A stretch of 64,000 nucleotides of DNA from Hymenobacter arizonensis (GCF_900115775.1 NZ_FOXS01000001.1:434001-498000); one strand, 5' to 3'. Positions 37,860 to 47,593 are shown, counted from the stretch's first letter. Notes: generated from the sequence alone by a model not told the origin. Program-made: numbers and translations.

Positions 37860-38318
37860 TTACGCCTCTTTCACTACAATCTTCTCGATTTCGTCGTTGG
37901 CCTGAATCTGGTCGATAACCTCAACGCCTTCCACTACTTTACCGAACACGGTGTGCACGCGGTCGAGGTGGGCGGTGTTCTGGCGGTCGTGCACCACGAA
38001 GAATTGCGAGCCGCCGGTGTTTTTGCCAGCATGAGCCATGCTCAGGGCGCCGCGCTCGTGGTACTGATTGTTGCCGCTGGTTTCGCAGTCGATTTTATAG
38101 CCGGGGCCGCCGGTGCCAGGCGCGCCTTTTGCGCCGGCCCGGGTGTTGGGGCAGCCGCCCTGAATCACGAAGTTGGGAATGACGCGGTGAAATTTCAGGC
38201 CGTCGTAGTAGCCTTTTTCAGCCAGGTCGATAAAGTTCTTTACAGTTTTAGGAGCGTCTTGCTCGTAAAACTCAACCTTCATTACACCTTTTTTGGTGTG
38301 GATTTCAGCAGTTTTCAT
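37860..38318 (-). CDS. Peptidyl-prolyl cis-trans isomerase, cyclophilin type
   Basis: A 152-residue cytoplasmic cyclophilin with no signal peptide. The active-site segments are [35 protein letters not shown] and [15 protein letters not shown] slightly longer loop ([19 protein letters not shown]) is typical of the PpiB-like group. It assists protein folding. The gene is convergent with DUF3109 and divergent from the fasciclin gene. Confidence 0.92.
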   Translation of the reverse strand: MKTAEIHTKKGVMKVEFYEQDAPKTVKNFIDLAEKGYYDGLKFHRVIPNFVIQGGCPNTRAGAKGAPGTGGPGYKIDCETSGNNQYHERGALSMAHAGKNTGGSQFFVVHDRQNTAHLDRVHTVFGKVVEGVEVIDQIQANDEIEKIVVKEA

Positions 38319-38503
38319 GTATCGCGGGTTTGGCGGATAAGTGGGATTTTACGGAAACAAGGAGATGCTTACGATAGTACGAAGGTAAGAAATAGGCTGC
38401 GTTGCAAAACATCCGGAGGGGTTTCCTTCTTCGTAAGCTCAACTACACTCCTTAACATCTTCACTTTCATCTCATTTTCACCACATCTTTCACAACCCCG
38501 TTC

Positions 38504-39130
38504 ATGAAAAAGCAAATTGCTCCCCTGATGGCTGCTCTAGCCACGTCGCTCATGCTGGCTAGCTGCGGCACCGACACTGCCACTACCGAAACCGCCACTA
38601 CCACCGAAACGACCGATTCCAACATGGCGATGGAAGGCGATTCGTCCCGTATGGCCAAGCCTGAAGGCGTAATGGTTGACGGCGTAGCCATGACAGCCGA
38701 CAAAAACATTGTAGAAAATGCCGCTGCTGCTTCAAGCGTGAGCACTCTGGTTGCTGCTGTGAAGCAGGCTGGCCTGGCTGAGACGCTGAGCGGCCCGGGC
38801 CCTTTCACCGTGTTTGCGCCGACCAACGCTGCGTTCGACAAGCTCCCCAAAGGCTTCGTAGCCGGCCTGATGGACCCCGCCAGCAAAGCCAAGCTGGCTG
38901 GCTTGCTTACCTACCACGTAATCCCCGGCCGCTTGGTGGCCGCTGACCTGAAAGACGGCCAGGAACTGACCACCGTGAATGGCGAGAAGCTGCGCATCTC
39001 GGTAAAAGACGGTAGCGTGATGGTGAGCAATGGCAAAGATGCTCCTGCCACTGTACAAATTGCCGACGTTATTTCCAGCAATGGCGTAACCCACGTTATT
39101 GATGGCGTGATTCTGCCTAAGGGCAAGTAA
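38504..39130 (+). CDS. Fasciclin-domain lipoprotein
   Basis: A 208-residue protein with signal peptide and lipobox (LMLASC, Cys at residue 22), then a Thr/Glu-rich spacer and one FAS1 domain: SVSTLVAAVKQAGLAETLSG, PGPFTVFAPTNAAFDKLPKG, LLTYHVIPGRLVAADL and SNGVTHVIDGVILPKGK. FAS1 domains mediate adhesion or matrix contacts; the partner here is unknown. It ends at a strong terminator shared with the convergent rsgA gene. Confidence 0.9.
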   Translation: MKKQIAPLMAALATSLMLASCGTDTATTETATTTETTDSNMAMEGDSSRMAKPEGVMVDGVAMTADKNIVENAAAASSVSTLVAAVKQAGLAETLSGPGPFTVFAPTNAAFDKLPKGFVAGLMDPASKAKLAGLLTYHVIPGRLVAADLKDGQELTTVNGEKLRISVKDGSVMVSNGKDAPATVQIADVISSNGVTHVIDGVILPKGK

Positions 39131-39153
39131 GCTTTCGGTTGCTAACCCCAAAG

Positions 39154-39187
39154 AAAGCCCCACCAGTTAATTCTGGTGGGGCTTTTT
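39154..39187. terminator. Intrinsic terminator between the fasciclin gene and rsgA
   Basis: A perfect 13-bp stem (AAAGCCCCACCAG at 39154-39166 with 39173-39185), a 6-base loop and a run of T. It serves the fasciclin gene and may also stop leftward reading from rsgA. Confidence 0.88.
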
Positions 39188-39206
39188 TATGCAACCATGT
39201 TATCGG

Positions 39207-40175
39207 CTAGTGCCGATTGTCCTCGCCGGCGAGCATGCTGAGGTAGCTGTCGTAGCGGGGTAGGGCAATGCGGCCCTGGTCCACGGCTTCGCGCACTACG
39301 CACCCCGGCTCATGGGTGTGCTGGCAATTATGGTAGCGGCATTGGTTGAGCAGGGCGCGCATCTCGGGGAAGTAGCCGGCCAGTTCCGCAGGAGGCATAT
39401 CTACTAGTCCTAATTCTTTAATTCCGGGGGTATCAATAATGAAGGTGCCGGGGCGCACTTCCAGCATTTCAGCAAACGTTGTGGTGTGCACTCCTTTGTC
39501 GGAAAACTCGCTGATTTCGGCGGTCTTCAGGTCGAGGTCGGGTACCAGGGCATTAATAAGGGTGCTTTTGCCCACACCAGAGTGGCCAGCGAGCAGACTC
39601 ACTTTGCCGTCAAGCAACTGGTCGATTTCGGCTACGCCCTCCCCGGTAGTAGCGGCACAGGTGCGGCTGGGGTAACCCAAGCTTGCGTACATGCCCGCTA
39701 TCTCGGCCTGGTACTCAAATCCGTCGGCGTCGTAGAGGTCGGTTTTATTGAAGAGTAGCGCTACCGGCACGTGGTAGGCTTCGGCCGTGACCAAAAAGCG
39801 GTCGATAAAGCCAAACGACGTGGCCGGCGATACCAGCGTGACTACCAGCAGCGCTTGGTCCAAATTGGCGGCTACGATGTGCGAATGCCCGGTTTTGTGC
39901 ACCGAGCGCCGAATGATGTAGTTGCGGCGCGGCACAATGGTAGAAATCACCGCCGCTCCCTCACCCTGAGCTTCTACCGTGAATTCAACGTGGTCGCCCA
40001 CCGCCAGTGGGTTGCTCACCTTTAGGCCCTTAATCTTGAACTTGCCCCGCAGGCGGCAGCGGTAAAGCTGCCCGGTTTCGGTGCCGCGCACTACGTACCA
40101 AGAGCCCGTAGATTTAACTACGGTGCCGTGCAGTAGGGCATTGGGGGTAGCGGTGGGAGAGGTATCGGGATTCAT
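39207..40175 (-). CDS. rsgA: Ribosome small-subunit biogenesis GTPase RsgA
   Basis: A 322-residue circularly permuted GTPase acting late in 30S maturation. The N-terminal OB fold (GTVVKSTGSWYVV) is followed by the G motifs in permuted order: LLFNKTDLYD (G4), GHSGVGKSTLINAL (G1) and IDTPGIKELGL (G3). The C-terminal zinc knuckle is CRYHNCQHTHEPGC. The gene begins in a 4-base overlap with the waaA stop, so the two are translationally coupled. Confidence 0.94.
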   Translation of the reverse strand: MNPDTSPTATPNALLHGTVVKSTGSWYVVRGTETGQLYRCRLRGKFKIKGLKVSNPLAVGDHVEFTVEAQGEGAAVISTIVPRRNYIIRRSVHKTGHSHIVAANLDQALLVVTLVSPATSFGFIDRFLVTAEAYHVPVALLFNKTDLYDADGFEYQAEIAGMYASLGYPSRTCAATTGEGVAEIDQLLDGKVSLLAGHSGVGKSTLINALVPDLDLKTAEISEFSDKGVHTTTFAEMLEVRPGTFIIDTPGIKELGLVDMPPAELAGYFPEMRALLNQCRYHNCQHTHEPGCVVREAVDQGRIALPRYDSYLSMLAGEDNRH

Positions 40176-41422
40176 GAGCGGTGGAGGCCGGGCAGAGCGG
40201 CCATGATGGTGCTAGTGGCGCCCGACTGGCCGTGCACGTAGTCGAGCATGGCATCTTGCAGCCGCAGGCGCGCTTCTTCATTATGCCACAAATACGTGAA
40301 GGCTGATTCCAGTTCCTCGGCATTTTGGACGGGGAAAGCACATTTTAGCGCTGCTAATTCAACTGCTTCCTGAAACTTGCCATACGTGGGCCCAAAAAAG
40401 AGGGGCAGGCCAAAAGCGGCTGCTTCCAAAGTATTGTGCAGGCCCTTGCCAAACGCCCCGCCGATATAAGCGTACCTGCCAAAACGGTAAAGCTGGCTTA
40501 GCAGGCCAATGTTGTCGAAAAGCAAAATGCGAGATTGGGCCACCGTGGCTGCGTCGGCCTGGGAGTAGCGCTGCACCAAGCCCGGAAAGGTGGTTTCCAC
40601 CAAGCGGAGGTTGTTCTCGGTGATTTCATGCGGAGCCACCAGCACGCGCAATTCGGGTTGATACCGGCGAATGAGCGGCGCCAAGGCCGGCAAATCTTCG
40701 GGCCAACTGCTGCCCACTACCAGCACCGGAGCGCCATCGGCCACGAAAGCCTCCACAATAGGCAGGGAGCGCGGCGCGGCGGCAGCCGTAGCCACCACCG
40801 TGTCGAAGCGCGTGTCGCCGGCTACGCTCACCTGCTTAATGCCGATGTCGCGCAGGAGTTTGGCAGAGGCTTCGTTTTGAGTGAAAATGTGGGCAAAACG
40901 GTTAAGGATTTGGCGAAAAAAGCCGCCCCACGCCTTGAAGAAAATTTGGTCAGGCCGGAAAATGGCGGATACCACCACGGCGGGTATCCGTCGTCGGTGT
41001 GCCTCGTTGAGGAAGTGGTACCAGAATTCGTATTTCACAAATACTACCAGCCGGGGCTGCACCACATCGAGAAACGCTTGGGCGTTGCTCCGGGTATCGA
41101 GCGGGAGATAGAAGATGTAGTCTGCGCCCGGCCAGTCCTTGCGAATTTCGTAGCCCGAAGGTGAGTAGAACGTGAGCACCAGCTTGGTGCCGGGATGAGC
41201 GCGGCGGTACGCTTCCAGCAGCGGGCGCCCTTGCTCGAACTCGCCCAGCGAGGCGCAGTGAAACCATACCCGCGGCGCGGGGTCGGAGCCGATGGTGCGA
41301 CGGATGTGCGCCAACAGCCCGCGCCGGCCCGCTACCCAAGCCGCCGCTTTGGGTACGAACGGCGCCAGCAGCCGCAGCAACAGGCCATAGAGGCCCAAGG
41401 CAATGTTATAGAGAAACAGCAA
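40172..41422 (-). CDS. waaA: 3-deoxy-D-manno-octulosonic-acid transferase
   Basis: A 416-residue glycosyltransferase that adds Kdo to lipid A precursors, so the organism probably makes an LPS core. It has an N-terminal membrane anchor (LFLYNIALGLYGLLLRL), the catalytic ASLGEFEQGRPLLEAYR segment, and the GT-B C-terminal half with VLVVGSSWPEDLPAL and YAYIGGAFGKGLHNTLEAAA. The first codon is TTG at 41420-41422, as no ATG gives a full-length anchor. A TAATTTTG site ends only five bases upstream. It precedes rsgA with a 4-base overlap. Confidence 0.92.
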   Translation of the reverse strand: MLFLYNIALGLYGLLLRLLAPFVPKAAAWVAGRRGLLAHIRRTIGSDPAPRVWFHCASLGEFEQGRPLLEAYRRAHPGTKLVLTFYSPSGYEIRKDWPGADYIFYLPLDTRSNAQAFLDVVQPRLVVFVKYEFWYHFLNEAHRRRIPAVVVSAIFRPDQIFFKAWGGFFRQILNRFAHIFTQNEASAKLLRDIGIKQVSVAGDTRFDTVVATAAAAPRSLPIVEAFVADGAPVLVVGSSWPEDLPALAPLIRRYQPELRVLVAPHEITENNLRLVETTFPGLVQRYSQADAATVAQSRILLFDNIGLLSQLYRFGRYAYIGGAFGKGLHNTLEAAAFGLPLFFGPTYGKFQEAVELAALKCAFPVQNAEELESAFTYLWHNEEARLRLQDAMLDYVHGQSGATSTIMAALPGLHRS

Positions 41423-41469
41423 GCTCCAAAATTACGCAATACAGGCCCAGCTTAACGGCCGTGCCTTGG

Positions 41470-42063
41470 TTACAAGTGCGTGTCGTGCGAGTCGGATTCC
41501 CAATCCACGGGGCAGGCCTCGCCATTCTTCTCGTAGTACTGCAGGGCATCAATCATACGCAGGGCCTCGTTGAGGCTGCGGCCCAGCGGCCGGTCGTTGA
41601 CCAGCTGGTGACGCACAATGCCATCTTTATCAATAAGAAACAAGCCCCGGTAGGCCATGGGCGACCCCACAAAAGTCATTTCTCCGGCGGCGTTGTAATC
41701 GTAATGGCCCCCTAGCACGTCGTAGTTGGCAGAGATGGTTTTCGTGGCGTCGGCCACTAGCGGGTATTTCACGCCGGCAATGCCGTCGCGGTCGCGTGGC
41801 TTCAGCTGCCAAGCCAAATGCGAGTACTGCGAGTCGGTAGAACAACCCACCACGGCCACGCCGCGCCGCTCAAATTCTTCGATTCGGTCTTGAAAAGCCA
41901 GTATTTCAGTGGGACAAACCAAGCTAAAGTCGGCTGGGTAAAAGAAGAACAGCACGTGCTTTTTGCCCAAGTAGCGGTCCAGCGAAAAGTCTTCTTCGAA
42001 GGTGGCATCAATTACTGCAGTGGCTTTAAAAGAAGGGGCACGCTTGCCGACAAGAACTGACAT
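41470..42063 (-). CDS. Typical 2-Cys peroxiredoxin (AhpC/Prx1 type)
   Basis: A 197-residue thiol peroxidase reducing hydrogen peroxide and alkyl peroxides. The peroxidatic Cys is in FYPADFSLVCPTEILAF and the resolving Cys in NGEACPVDWE near the C-terminus, which makes it a typical dimeric 2-Cys enzyme. GGHYDYNAAGE is an unusual variant of the GGLG loop linked to sensitivity to overoxidation: the loop reads GGHYDY rather than GGLG, so a robust form is possible. The partner reductase is not visible. Confidence 0.9.
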   Translation of the reverse strand: MSVLVGKRAPSFKATAVIDATFEEDFSLDRYLGKKHVLFFFYPADFSLVCPTEILAFQDRIEEFERRGVAVVGCSTDSQYSHLAWQLKPRDRDGIAGVKYPLVADATKTISANYDVLGGHYDYNAAGEMTFVGSPMAYRGLFLIDKDGIVRHQLVNDRPLGRSLNEALRMIDALQYYEKNGEACPVDWESDSHDTHL

Positions 42064-42186
42064 TCTAAAATTTTATAAGAAGTGAAAAGAGGCAAAAAAT
42101 CTGTCCTGAAAAAGCAGGGCTGATGTGTACGTAAGCAAGGCCGGGAATAGTGGCGTGCTCCCGCACATTTCACCGCTTCTTACAGA

Positions 42187-42960
42187 TTAACGGCCCTTAA
42201 ACTCGGGCTTGCGCTTTTCTACAAACGCGGCCATGCCTTCCTTCTGGTCTTCGGAAGCGAAGGTGAGATAGAAGTTTTTGCGCTCGAAGTGCAAGCCTTC
42301 GTCCAGATGCGTTTCGAAAGCCCGATTTACCGATTCCTTGGCCAGGCGGGCAGCTACTGGCGACATTGCTGCGATGCTGGCCGCCAATCGATAAGCTTCT
42401 TCCAGGTACTGGCCCACGGGCACCACGCGGTTTACCAAGCCCACCCGGTGGGCTTCCTGCGCCGAGATAAACTCGCCGGTGAGCACCATTTCCATGGCTT
42501 TGGCCTTGCCCACGGCCCGGGTGAGGCGCTGCGTGCCGCCCGCGCCGGGCATGGTGCCAATGCGAATTTCGGGCTGTCCAAACTGGGCCGTTTCCGAGGC
42601 CACCAGCATGTCGCAAGTCATGGCCAGCTCGCAGCCGCCGCCCAGCGCAAAGCCCGAAACCGCTCCAATGAGCGGCTTGCGGAACTTGCGAATCTGGTCC
42701 CAGGTGCTGAACTGGTCGGTGATGAGCATGTCGATGGCCGTTTTGCCGGCCATCTGCTTGATGTCGGCGCCTGCGGCGAAAGCCCGCTCGTTGCCGGTTA
42801 TCACCACCACGCGCACGGCTTCGTCCTCGTCCAGGGCTTTCAGGGCATCGCGGATTTCCTGCATTAGCTGCAGGTTGAGGGCGTTGAGCTCTTTGGGCCG
42901 ATTGAGCTGGATGAGCGCTACGCCGGGCCGCGACTGGGGAGTTACAAGAATGAATTCCAT
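42187..42960 (-). CDS. Enoyl-CoA hydratase/isomerase family protein
   Basis: A 257-residue crotonase-fold enzyme. The oxyanion-hole segments are [15 protein letters not shown] and [19 protein letters not shown], and the two catalytic Glu region is [20 protein letters not shown], giving a complete hydratase site. Likely role: hydration of trans-2-enoyl-CoA in fatty-acid or amino-acid breakdown. No other beta-oxidation genes are next to it. A palindromic element lies just upstream. Confidence 0.9.
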   Translation of the reverse strand: MEFILVTPQSRPGVALIQLNRPKELNALNLQLMQEIRDALKALDEDEAVRVVVITGNERAFAAGADIKQMAGKTAIDMLITDQFSTWDQIRKFRKPLIGAVSGFALGGGCELAMTCDMLVASETAQFGQPEIRIGTMPGAGGTQRLTRAVGKAKAMEMVLTGEFISAQEAHRVGLVNRVVPVGQYLEEAYRLAASIAAMSPVAARLAKESVNRAFETHLDEGLHFERKNFYLTFASEDQKEGMAAFVEKRKPEFKGR

Positions 42961-42998
42961 GAGTAATGAGTGAGTGGGATTTGTGATTAAAAGCCCGC

Positions 42999-43093
42999 CA
43001 TGTCGAGCGTAGCCGAGACATCTCGCGTGCTGAAGTAATCCTTGTTAATTGAGTTACAGTCCCATGCGAGATGTCTCGGCTACGCTCGACATG
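42999..43093. repeat. REP-like foldback element, perfect 28-bp arms
   Basis: 42999-43026 (starting CATGTCGAGCGTAGCCGAGA) is exactly complementary to 43066-43093, around a 39-base central part. It lies between the end of the aspartate kinase gene and the start of the hydratase gene, both on the minus strand. Confidence 0.92.
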
Positions 43094-43098
43094 ACGTT

Positions 43099-44376
43099 CT
43101 ACGGAGCCTCCGTCTTGCAAACAAATTGAAATGTGTTGCGGGTGCGCTGCTCCAAGAGCAAGCGTTTGCCCTCCGTGAGGCGGGCAATGCTGGCCGCATC
43201 GTAGTTTTTGATGGTGAAGAGCATCAGACCCGTATTGTAGTGCAGCGTGAAATGCTCGCGCAGCACATCCATCAGCTTATGTACCCGGCGCTCCGAAAAG
43301 TCGGTGCACACCGAAAAGCTGATAGCCGAGTTCTGCATGAGGTTAATCTTAAGCTTGGCTTGCGCCAACGCCCCAAAAATCACCTCCAGATTTTCTTCCG
43401 AGATAAACGCAAAGTTTTTGCTCTCGAAGGAAAGCAGGCACTGGTCGGCTTTGCAGATGAAGGCCGGCGCTAGGGCCGGATGCTGGCATTCGTGAATGAG
43501 TGTGCCCTCGGCTTCGGGTTCCAAAAATGACTTAACTCGCAGCGGAATGCCACGGTCGGCCAGGGGCTTTAGCGTTTTGGGATGAATGACCGAAGCTCCG
43601 TAATAGGCCATTTCGATGGTTTCGCGGTAGCTGATTTCGGGATAGCGCACCGTATCCGGAAACAGTTTGGGGTCGGCGTTGAGCAGGCCGGCTACGTCTT
43701 TCCAGATGGTGACTCCCGCCGCCCGCAGGCAGTAAGCAAAGATGGCGGCCGTGTAGTCGGAGCCTTCGCGGCCGAGGGTGGTGGTAGCCCCGCCCGCCGT
43801 GCCGCCCAAAAAACCTTGGGTAAGAACCGGCCCCTGGGCCAGCAGTTCGGGCAGGGCTGCGCTGATGTTGAGCTCGGTAGTAGGCCAGTCGAGGCTGCCT
43901 TCGCGCCAGGTGTGGTCGGTGCGAATGAGGGGGCGGCAATCGAGCCACTGCGCGCCAATAGCTCGCGCCACTATGCAGGTGGCCAGCAGCTCGCCAAAGC
44001 TTACAATCTGGTCGTATTGCCGGTCGTAGTCGCCGTAGCCCACCGTGGCCAGGCGGTCGGAGAGGTCCGTGAACATGTCGGCCAGGGTAGGGGCAGGCGT
44101 GCTGGCCCGTCCGGCTGAATCATTGTTGATGCCCAACTCAGTGGCCACGTTTTCATGAAAGGCGCGTAGCTCTGCGAGCGGTGCTTCGTAGCGCTGGCCG
44201 GAGTGCGCCAGTTGAAACAGCTGCTCTAAGGCATTAGTGGTTTTGCCCATGGCCGAAACCACAATGACCAAGGGTTGCTGGTTGCCGTAGCGTCGCACAA
44301 TGCCCTCCAAGTTCCTGATTGCGTTGGCATCGCGCACCGATGCTCCGCCAAACTTATAAACCTGCACATTTTCCAT
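43099..44376 (-). CDS. lysC: Aspartate kinase
   Basis: A 425-residue monofunctional aspartokinase catalysing the first step toward lysine, threonine and methionine. The N-terminal motif is [18 protein letters not shown], with [35 protein letters not shown] and the substrate-binding [13 protein letters not shown]. The C-terminal third holds ACT-type regulatory sequence ([18 protein letters not shown]), implying feedback control. The start [11 protein letters not shown] was chosen; the upstream ATG at 44433 overlaps likely promoter sequence. Divergent from fbp. Confidence 0.92.
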   Translation of the reverse strand: MENVQVYKFGGASVRDANAIRNLEGIVRRYGNQQPLVIVVSAMGKTTNALEQLFQLAHSGQRYEAPLAELRAFHENVATELGINNDSAGRASTPAPTLADMFTDLSDRLATVGYGDYDRQYDQIVSFGELLATCIVARAIGAQWLDCRPLIRTDHTWREGSLDWPTTELNISAALPELLAQGPVLTQGFLGGTAGGATTTLGREGSDYTAAIFAYCLRAAGVTIWKDVAGLLNADPKLFPDTVRYPEISYRETIEMAYYGASVIHPKTLKPLADRGIPLRVKSFLEPEAEGTLIHECQHPALAPAFICKADQCLLSFESKNFAFISEENLEVIFGALAQAKLKINLMQNSAISFSVCTDFSERRVHKLMDVLREHFTLHYNTGLMLFTIKNYDAASIARLTEGKRLLLEQRTRNTFQFVCKTEAP

Positions 44377-44515
44377 GTGCGGCAAAGGTAGGAGACCGGG
44401 CAGGCTTTGCCGAACCGATGCACAGAACTTCAATCAACACCAGCCAGTCTTCTTCATATTGGCCCTATTCTCCAACAAGGGCTTGCTGGCAGCAAAAATT
44501 TCAGTCCCGAAAGAG

Positions 44516-44523
44516 TAGCTTTG
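44516..44523 (+). promoter_or_regulatory. Candidate fbp promoter, -7 element TAGCTTTG
   Basis: An exact TAnnTTTG match, 42 bases before ATG 44565. The -33 region is A/T rich without a clear TTG. Confidence 0.45.
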
Positions 44524-44564
44524 TCCTGCGTTCCTGCCCTCTCATTCCGCTCCTTCTAATTATT

Positions 44565-45590
44565 ATGGACCACAATAAACTGGCCCTGCCTGTCGGCACT
44601 ACTCTCGACCGTTTCATCATGCGCAAGCAGGAGGATTTTCCCTATGCCACGGGTGAATTGTCGCAGCTGCTGCGCGATATCGCACTGGCTGCTAAGATTG
44701 TAAACCGCGAAATCAACCGCTCGGGCCTGATTGACATTGCCGGTGCTTATGGCAACCGCAACGTGCAGGGCGAGGACCAGCAAAAGCTCGACGTCATTGC
44801 CAACATCCGCTTTATCCGGGCCCTGCGCAACGGCGGCGAGGTCTGCACCATCATCTCGGAAGAAGACGATGAGATGATTCAGACCGGCAACAACCAAGGC
44901 AAGTACGTGGTGGCCATCGACCCGCTAGACGGTTCCTCGAACATCGACGTAAATGTGAGCATTGGCACCATCTTCAGCATCTACCGCCGCGTGTCGCCCA
45001 CCGGCCGCGAAGGCACCGCAGCTGACTGCCTGCAGCCCGGCACGCACCAGGTAGCTGCCGGTTACGTCATCTACGGCTCCAGCACCATGCTGGTGTACAC
45101 CACTGGCAACGGCGTGAACGGCTTCACCTACGAGCATTCGCTGGGCGAATTCTTCCTTTCGCACCCTGACATCGCCACGCCCAAAACCGGCAACATCTAC
45201 TCCATCAATGAAGGCAGCTCCGATTCCTTCTCGGCTGGGGTAGCCGCTTTCGTAAAGCACTGCAAAGACAACAGCTTCTCGGCGCGCTACATCGGTTCGC
45301 TGGTGGCCGACTTCCATCGCAACCTGCTTAAAGGCGGTATTTATATTTACCCTGCTACGGCTAAGGGCCCCCAAGGCAAGCTGCGCCTGATGTACGAGTG
45401 CAACCCCTTGGCATTCATTGTAGAGCAGGCTGGCGGCAAGAGCTCCAACGGCTACCAGCGCACCATGGAAATCGAGCCTAAAACGCCGCACGAGCGTTGC
45501 CCCGTTTTCATCGGCAGCAAGGAACTCGTGGAAGCCGCTGAGGCTTTCCTGGCCAAAGAGAAGCAACCGAAGACCGTGGCTGCTAAGTAA
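44565..45590 (+). CDS. fbp: Fructose-1,6-bisphosphatase class I
   Basis: A 341-residue gluconeogenic enzyme hydrolysing fructose 1,6-bisphosphate. The metal and substrate sites are in [26 protein letters not shown] (the class I signature), [19 protein letters not shown] and [20 protein letters not shown]. The start is ATG 44565 ([18 protein letters not shown]); the frame is open further upstream but that part overlaps the lysC start region and promoter. The unit ends at a bidirectional terminator. Confidence 0.94.
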   Translation: MDHNKLALPVGTTLDRFIMRKQEDFPYATGELSQLLRDIALAAKIVNREINRSGLIDIAGAYGNRNVQGEDQQKLDVIANIRFIRALRNGGEVCTIISEEDDEMIQTGNNQGKYVVAIDPLDGSSNIDVNVSIGTIFSIYRRVSPTGREGTAADCLQPGTHQVAAGYVIYGSSTMLVYTTGNGVNGFTYEHSLGEFFLSHPDIATPKTGNIYSINEGSSDSFSAGVAAFVKHCKDNSFSARYIGSLVADFHRNLLKGGIYIYPATAKGPQGKLRLMYECNPLAFIVEQAGGKSSNGYQRTMEIEPKTPHERCPVFIGSKELVEAAEAFLAKEKQPKTVAAK

Positions 45591-45610
45591 AACAGCTACA
45601 TATCTCACAA

Positions 45611-45647
45611 AAAAAAGGCCGCTCCTGCATCAGGAGCGGCCTTTTTT
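45611..45647. terminator. Bidirectional terminator of fbp and the DUF5606 gene
   Basis: A perfect 17-bp stem (AAAAAAGGCCGCTCCTG at 45611-45627 with 45631-45647) and a 3-base loop; A and T runs on the two sides serve both convergent genes. Confidence 0.92.
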
Positions 45648-45665
45648 GCGTGGGCGTTGTTCAGA

Positions 45666-46220
45666 CTATTCAGCTTTCTTGCGGCTCTTCTTGGGAGCAG
45701 CTTCAGGATTGCCTTCAGCGCTGGCGGCCTCGTCGGAAGCGGCGATAACACCGCCGGTGCTCAGCGGCTCCTCGGCAGCTGGCTCAGTGTCGGCTGCTTG
45801 GTCGGTAGTAGCCGGAGTAGCGGCTTCCTGGTAGGGAACGTGCTTGCTCACGATGCCAAACCAGGTGGCCAGCTTCTTGATGTCGGACAGATACACGCGG
45901 TCACGGTCGTAGTCGGGAATGACGCTCGCCATGAATTCGGTGAGTTCGCCTTCGCTCGATTTGGACGTTACGGGAGCCGTAGCGCCGTGCTTTTGGTAAA
46001 TGCGCTCGAACGCTTCCGTCAGCGGTACGGTCTCTTCGGGGTCCTGCGTATAAATGGAGATTTCCGACAGCAGCGACACTTTATTGCGGGCCGGGGCCAG
46101 GGTGCGGGTTGCTTTCTCGTCGAGGCTTTCCACCAGCACGCCGTGGCGCGCGGCGCGCACTAAGCGGTAAAGACCAGGCATACCGCTGATGGCGGCTAAC
46201 TCTTGCAGTTCGTAGGGCAT
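45666..46220 (-). CDS. DUF5606 family protein
   Basis: A 184-residue cytoplasmic protein. LQELAAISGMPGLYRLVRAA, then GVLVESLDEKATRTLAP and KVSLLSEISIYTQDPEETVP, match DUF5606, a conserved Bacteroidota family without a known role. DYDRDRVYLSDIKKLATWF follows. The last 50 residues are low complexity, rich in Ala, Glu and Thr, with a basic end (KKSRKKAE). It stands between fbp and a TonB-domain gene. Confidence 0.82.
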   Translation of the reverse strand: MPYELQELAAISGMPGLYRLVRAARHGVLVESLDEKATRTLAPARNKVSLLSEISIYTQDPEETVPLTEAFERIYQKHGATAPVTSKSSEGELTEFMASVIPDYDRDRVYLSDIKKLATWFGIVSKHVPYQEAATPATTDQAADTEPAAEEPLSTGGVIAASDEAASAEGNPEAAPKKSRKKAE

Positions 46221-46241
46221 CTTCTTTAATATGAAATGAAA

Positions 46242-46321
46242 AATGAGGAATGCAGCATAAAGAACAAAGGACTAGGACCATGGCGGCCGGTTCCTCAATC
46301 CCACATGCTGCATTCCTCATT
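46242..46321. repeat. Perfect 17-bp inverted repeat upstream of the DUF5606 gene
   Basis: AATGAGGAATGCAGCAT at 46242-46258 is exactly complementary to 46305-46321, with 46 bases between. It fills the gap between the DUF5606 start and the TonB-domain gene's end. Confidence 0.85.
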
Positions 46322-46333
46322 CAAAATTACGCT

Positions 46334-46777
46334 TTATTCTCCTCCCGCGGCGTTCGAGCCGGTCACGCCCAGCTTAAACGTGATGGGCAGGCTGGTGAGA
46401 ATGGGGTACTCCGGCTTTTTGAATTTGAGCAGTTTGACCACGCGCAAAGCTTCTTCGCCAGTGCCGCCGCCTACTTGCTTCACCAATTTCACGCCCTGCA
46501 TGGTGCCGTCGGGGTTGAGGGTGAAGCTGACAATGCACTGCCCCTGGATGCGGTTACGCTTGGCCATGAGCGGGTATTTCAACTCCTTGGCAATGAAGGC
46601 ATACATGGCCTCCTGGCCGCCTTCGTAGTATTCGGCTACGGGAATCACTTTGCCTGCCGAGGCGATACCGGCGCCCGTTTCGCCTTGTGAAGCGGGAGTC
46701 GTTTGCGCCGCGGCCGGTGCCGCAGCTGCCAGCAGCAAGCCCAGGGCCAGCTGCGGAAAGGATGGTTTTTTAATCAT
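46334..46777 (-). CDS. TonB C-terminal domain periplasmic protein
   Basis: A 147-residue protein with signal peptide (PQLALGLLLAAAAPAAAQ) and a TonB-type C-terminal domain: EAMYAFIAKELKYPLMAKRN, GQCIVSFTLNPDGTMQGVKL and ALRVVKLLKFKKPEYP. It lacks a lasting N-terminal membrane anchor and a Pro-rich spacer, so it is not a classical TonB energy transducer. It may be a secreted or periplasmic partner. No ExbB or ExbD genes are nearby. Confidence 0.82.
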   Translation of the reverse strand: MIKKPSFPQLALGLLLAAAAPAAAQTTPASQGETGAGIASAGKVIPVAEYYEGGQEAMYAFIAKELKYPLMAKRNRIQGQCIVSFTLNPDGTMQGVKLVKQVGGGTGEEALRVVKLLKFKKPEYPILTSLPITFKLGVTGSNAAGGE

Positions 46778-46852
46778 CTTATAAGTGTGGGCGGGAATAC
46801 AACGGAAATGAGGCGCATAGAGCGCACGGCTATTGGCAATAAAAGGGCCAAT

Positions 46853-47473
46853 TTATGAATTAGGTTCAGCACCCGCGACCCACTCTTTGTTCACTTCGGC
46901 AATGAATTCGAGCACTTCTTCCCGGCCCAAGGCCGTCTCGGCCGAGGTCTGGAAATAGCGAGGCAGCTCGTCCCAAATTTCGCTCATTTTTTGCAGGTAA
47001 GAAGTCACCAGCGCCTTGGTTTGGGCCGTCGACTGTTTGTCTGTTTTGGTAAATATCATCACAAACGGAATGCCTTCTTCGCCGAGTTTTTCCATGAATT
47101 CGAGGTCGGCGGGCTGAGGCGCGTGGCGCGAATCAATTAGTACGCACACACACATCAGATTGGGGCGGTTGCGCAAATAGTAATTAATCATGCGGGCCCA
47201 TTCGGCCCGCGAAGTTTTGCTCACTTTGGCATAGCCGTAGCCGGGCAAATCGACCAGATACCATTGGTCATTAATTATAAAATGGTTGATGAGCTGCGTT
47301 TTACCGGGCGACGACGAGGTTTTGGCCAAGCCGTTGCGGCCGGTGAGCATGTTGATGAGCGAGGATTTGCCAACGTTGGAACGGCCAATAAAGGCGTATT
47401 CGGGCAGGGTAGGGGCCGGGCACAGCTCCGCTCGTGAATTACTGGTAAGGAAGCGGGCGTCACGAATAATCAT
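46853..47473 (-). CDS. engB: Ribosome biogenesis GTPase YsxC/EngB
   Basis: A 206-residue GTPase of the TrmE-Era-EngA-EngB group, required for 50S assembly. G1 is FIGRSNVGKSSLINMLTG, G2 is SSSPGKTQLINHF, G3 is LVDLPGYGYAKVSK and G4 is MIFTKTDKQS. The start MIIRDARFLTSNSR is the family start; an ATG 39 bases upstream adds unconserved residues. It ends 75 bases from the TonB-domain gene. Confidence 0.94.
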   Translation of the reverse strand: MIIRDARFLTSNSRAELCPAPTLPEYAFIGRSNVGKSSLINMLTGRNGLAKTSSSPGKTQLINHFIINDQWYLVDLPGYGYAKVSKTSRAEWARMINYYLRNRPNLMCVCVLIDSRHAPQPADLEFMEKLGEEGIPFVMIFTKTDKQSTAQTKALVTSYLQKMSEIWDELPRYFQTSAETALGREEVLEFIAEVNKEWVAGAEPNS

Positions 47474-47564
47474 TGATTGACAAGTAAAAATGCGATAAGG
47501 AAAGAGCTGCAAAATTACAGCTTAAAACAAAGGAGCGTCTGAGCAAATAAAAACCGGCTTTGAA

Positions 47565-47593
47565 TTGCTATTTCATTGATGCTTCTATATTTG
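47565..47593 (+). promoter_or_regulatory. Distal promoter of the PorE-like gene
   Basis: TTG (47565-47567), an 18-base spacer and TATATTTG (47586-47593) match the Bacteroidota consensus well. It lies 315 bases before the ATG; a second -7 site follows at 47694. Confidence 0.55.
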
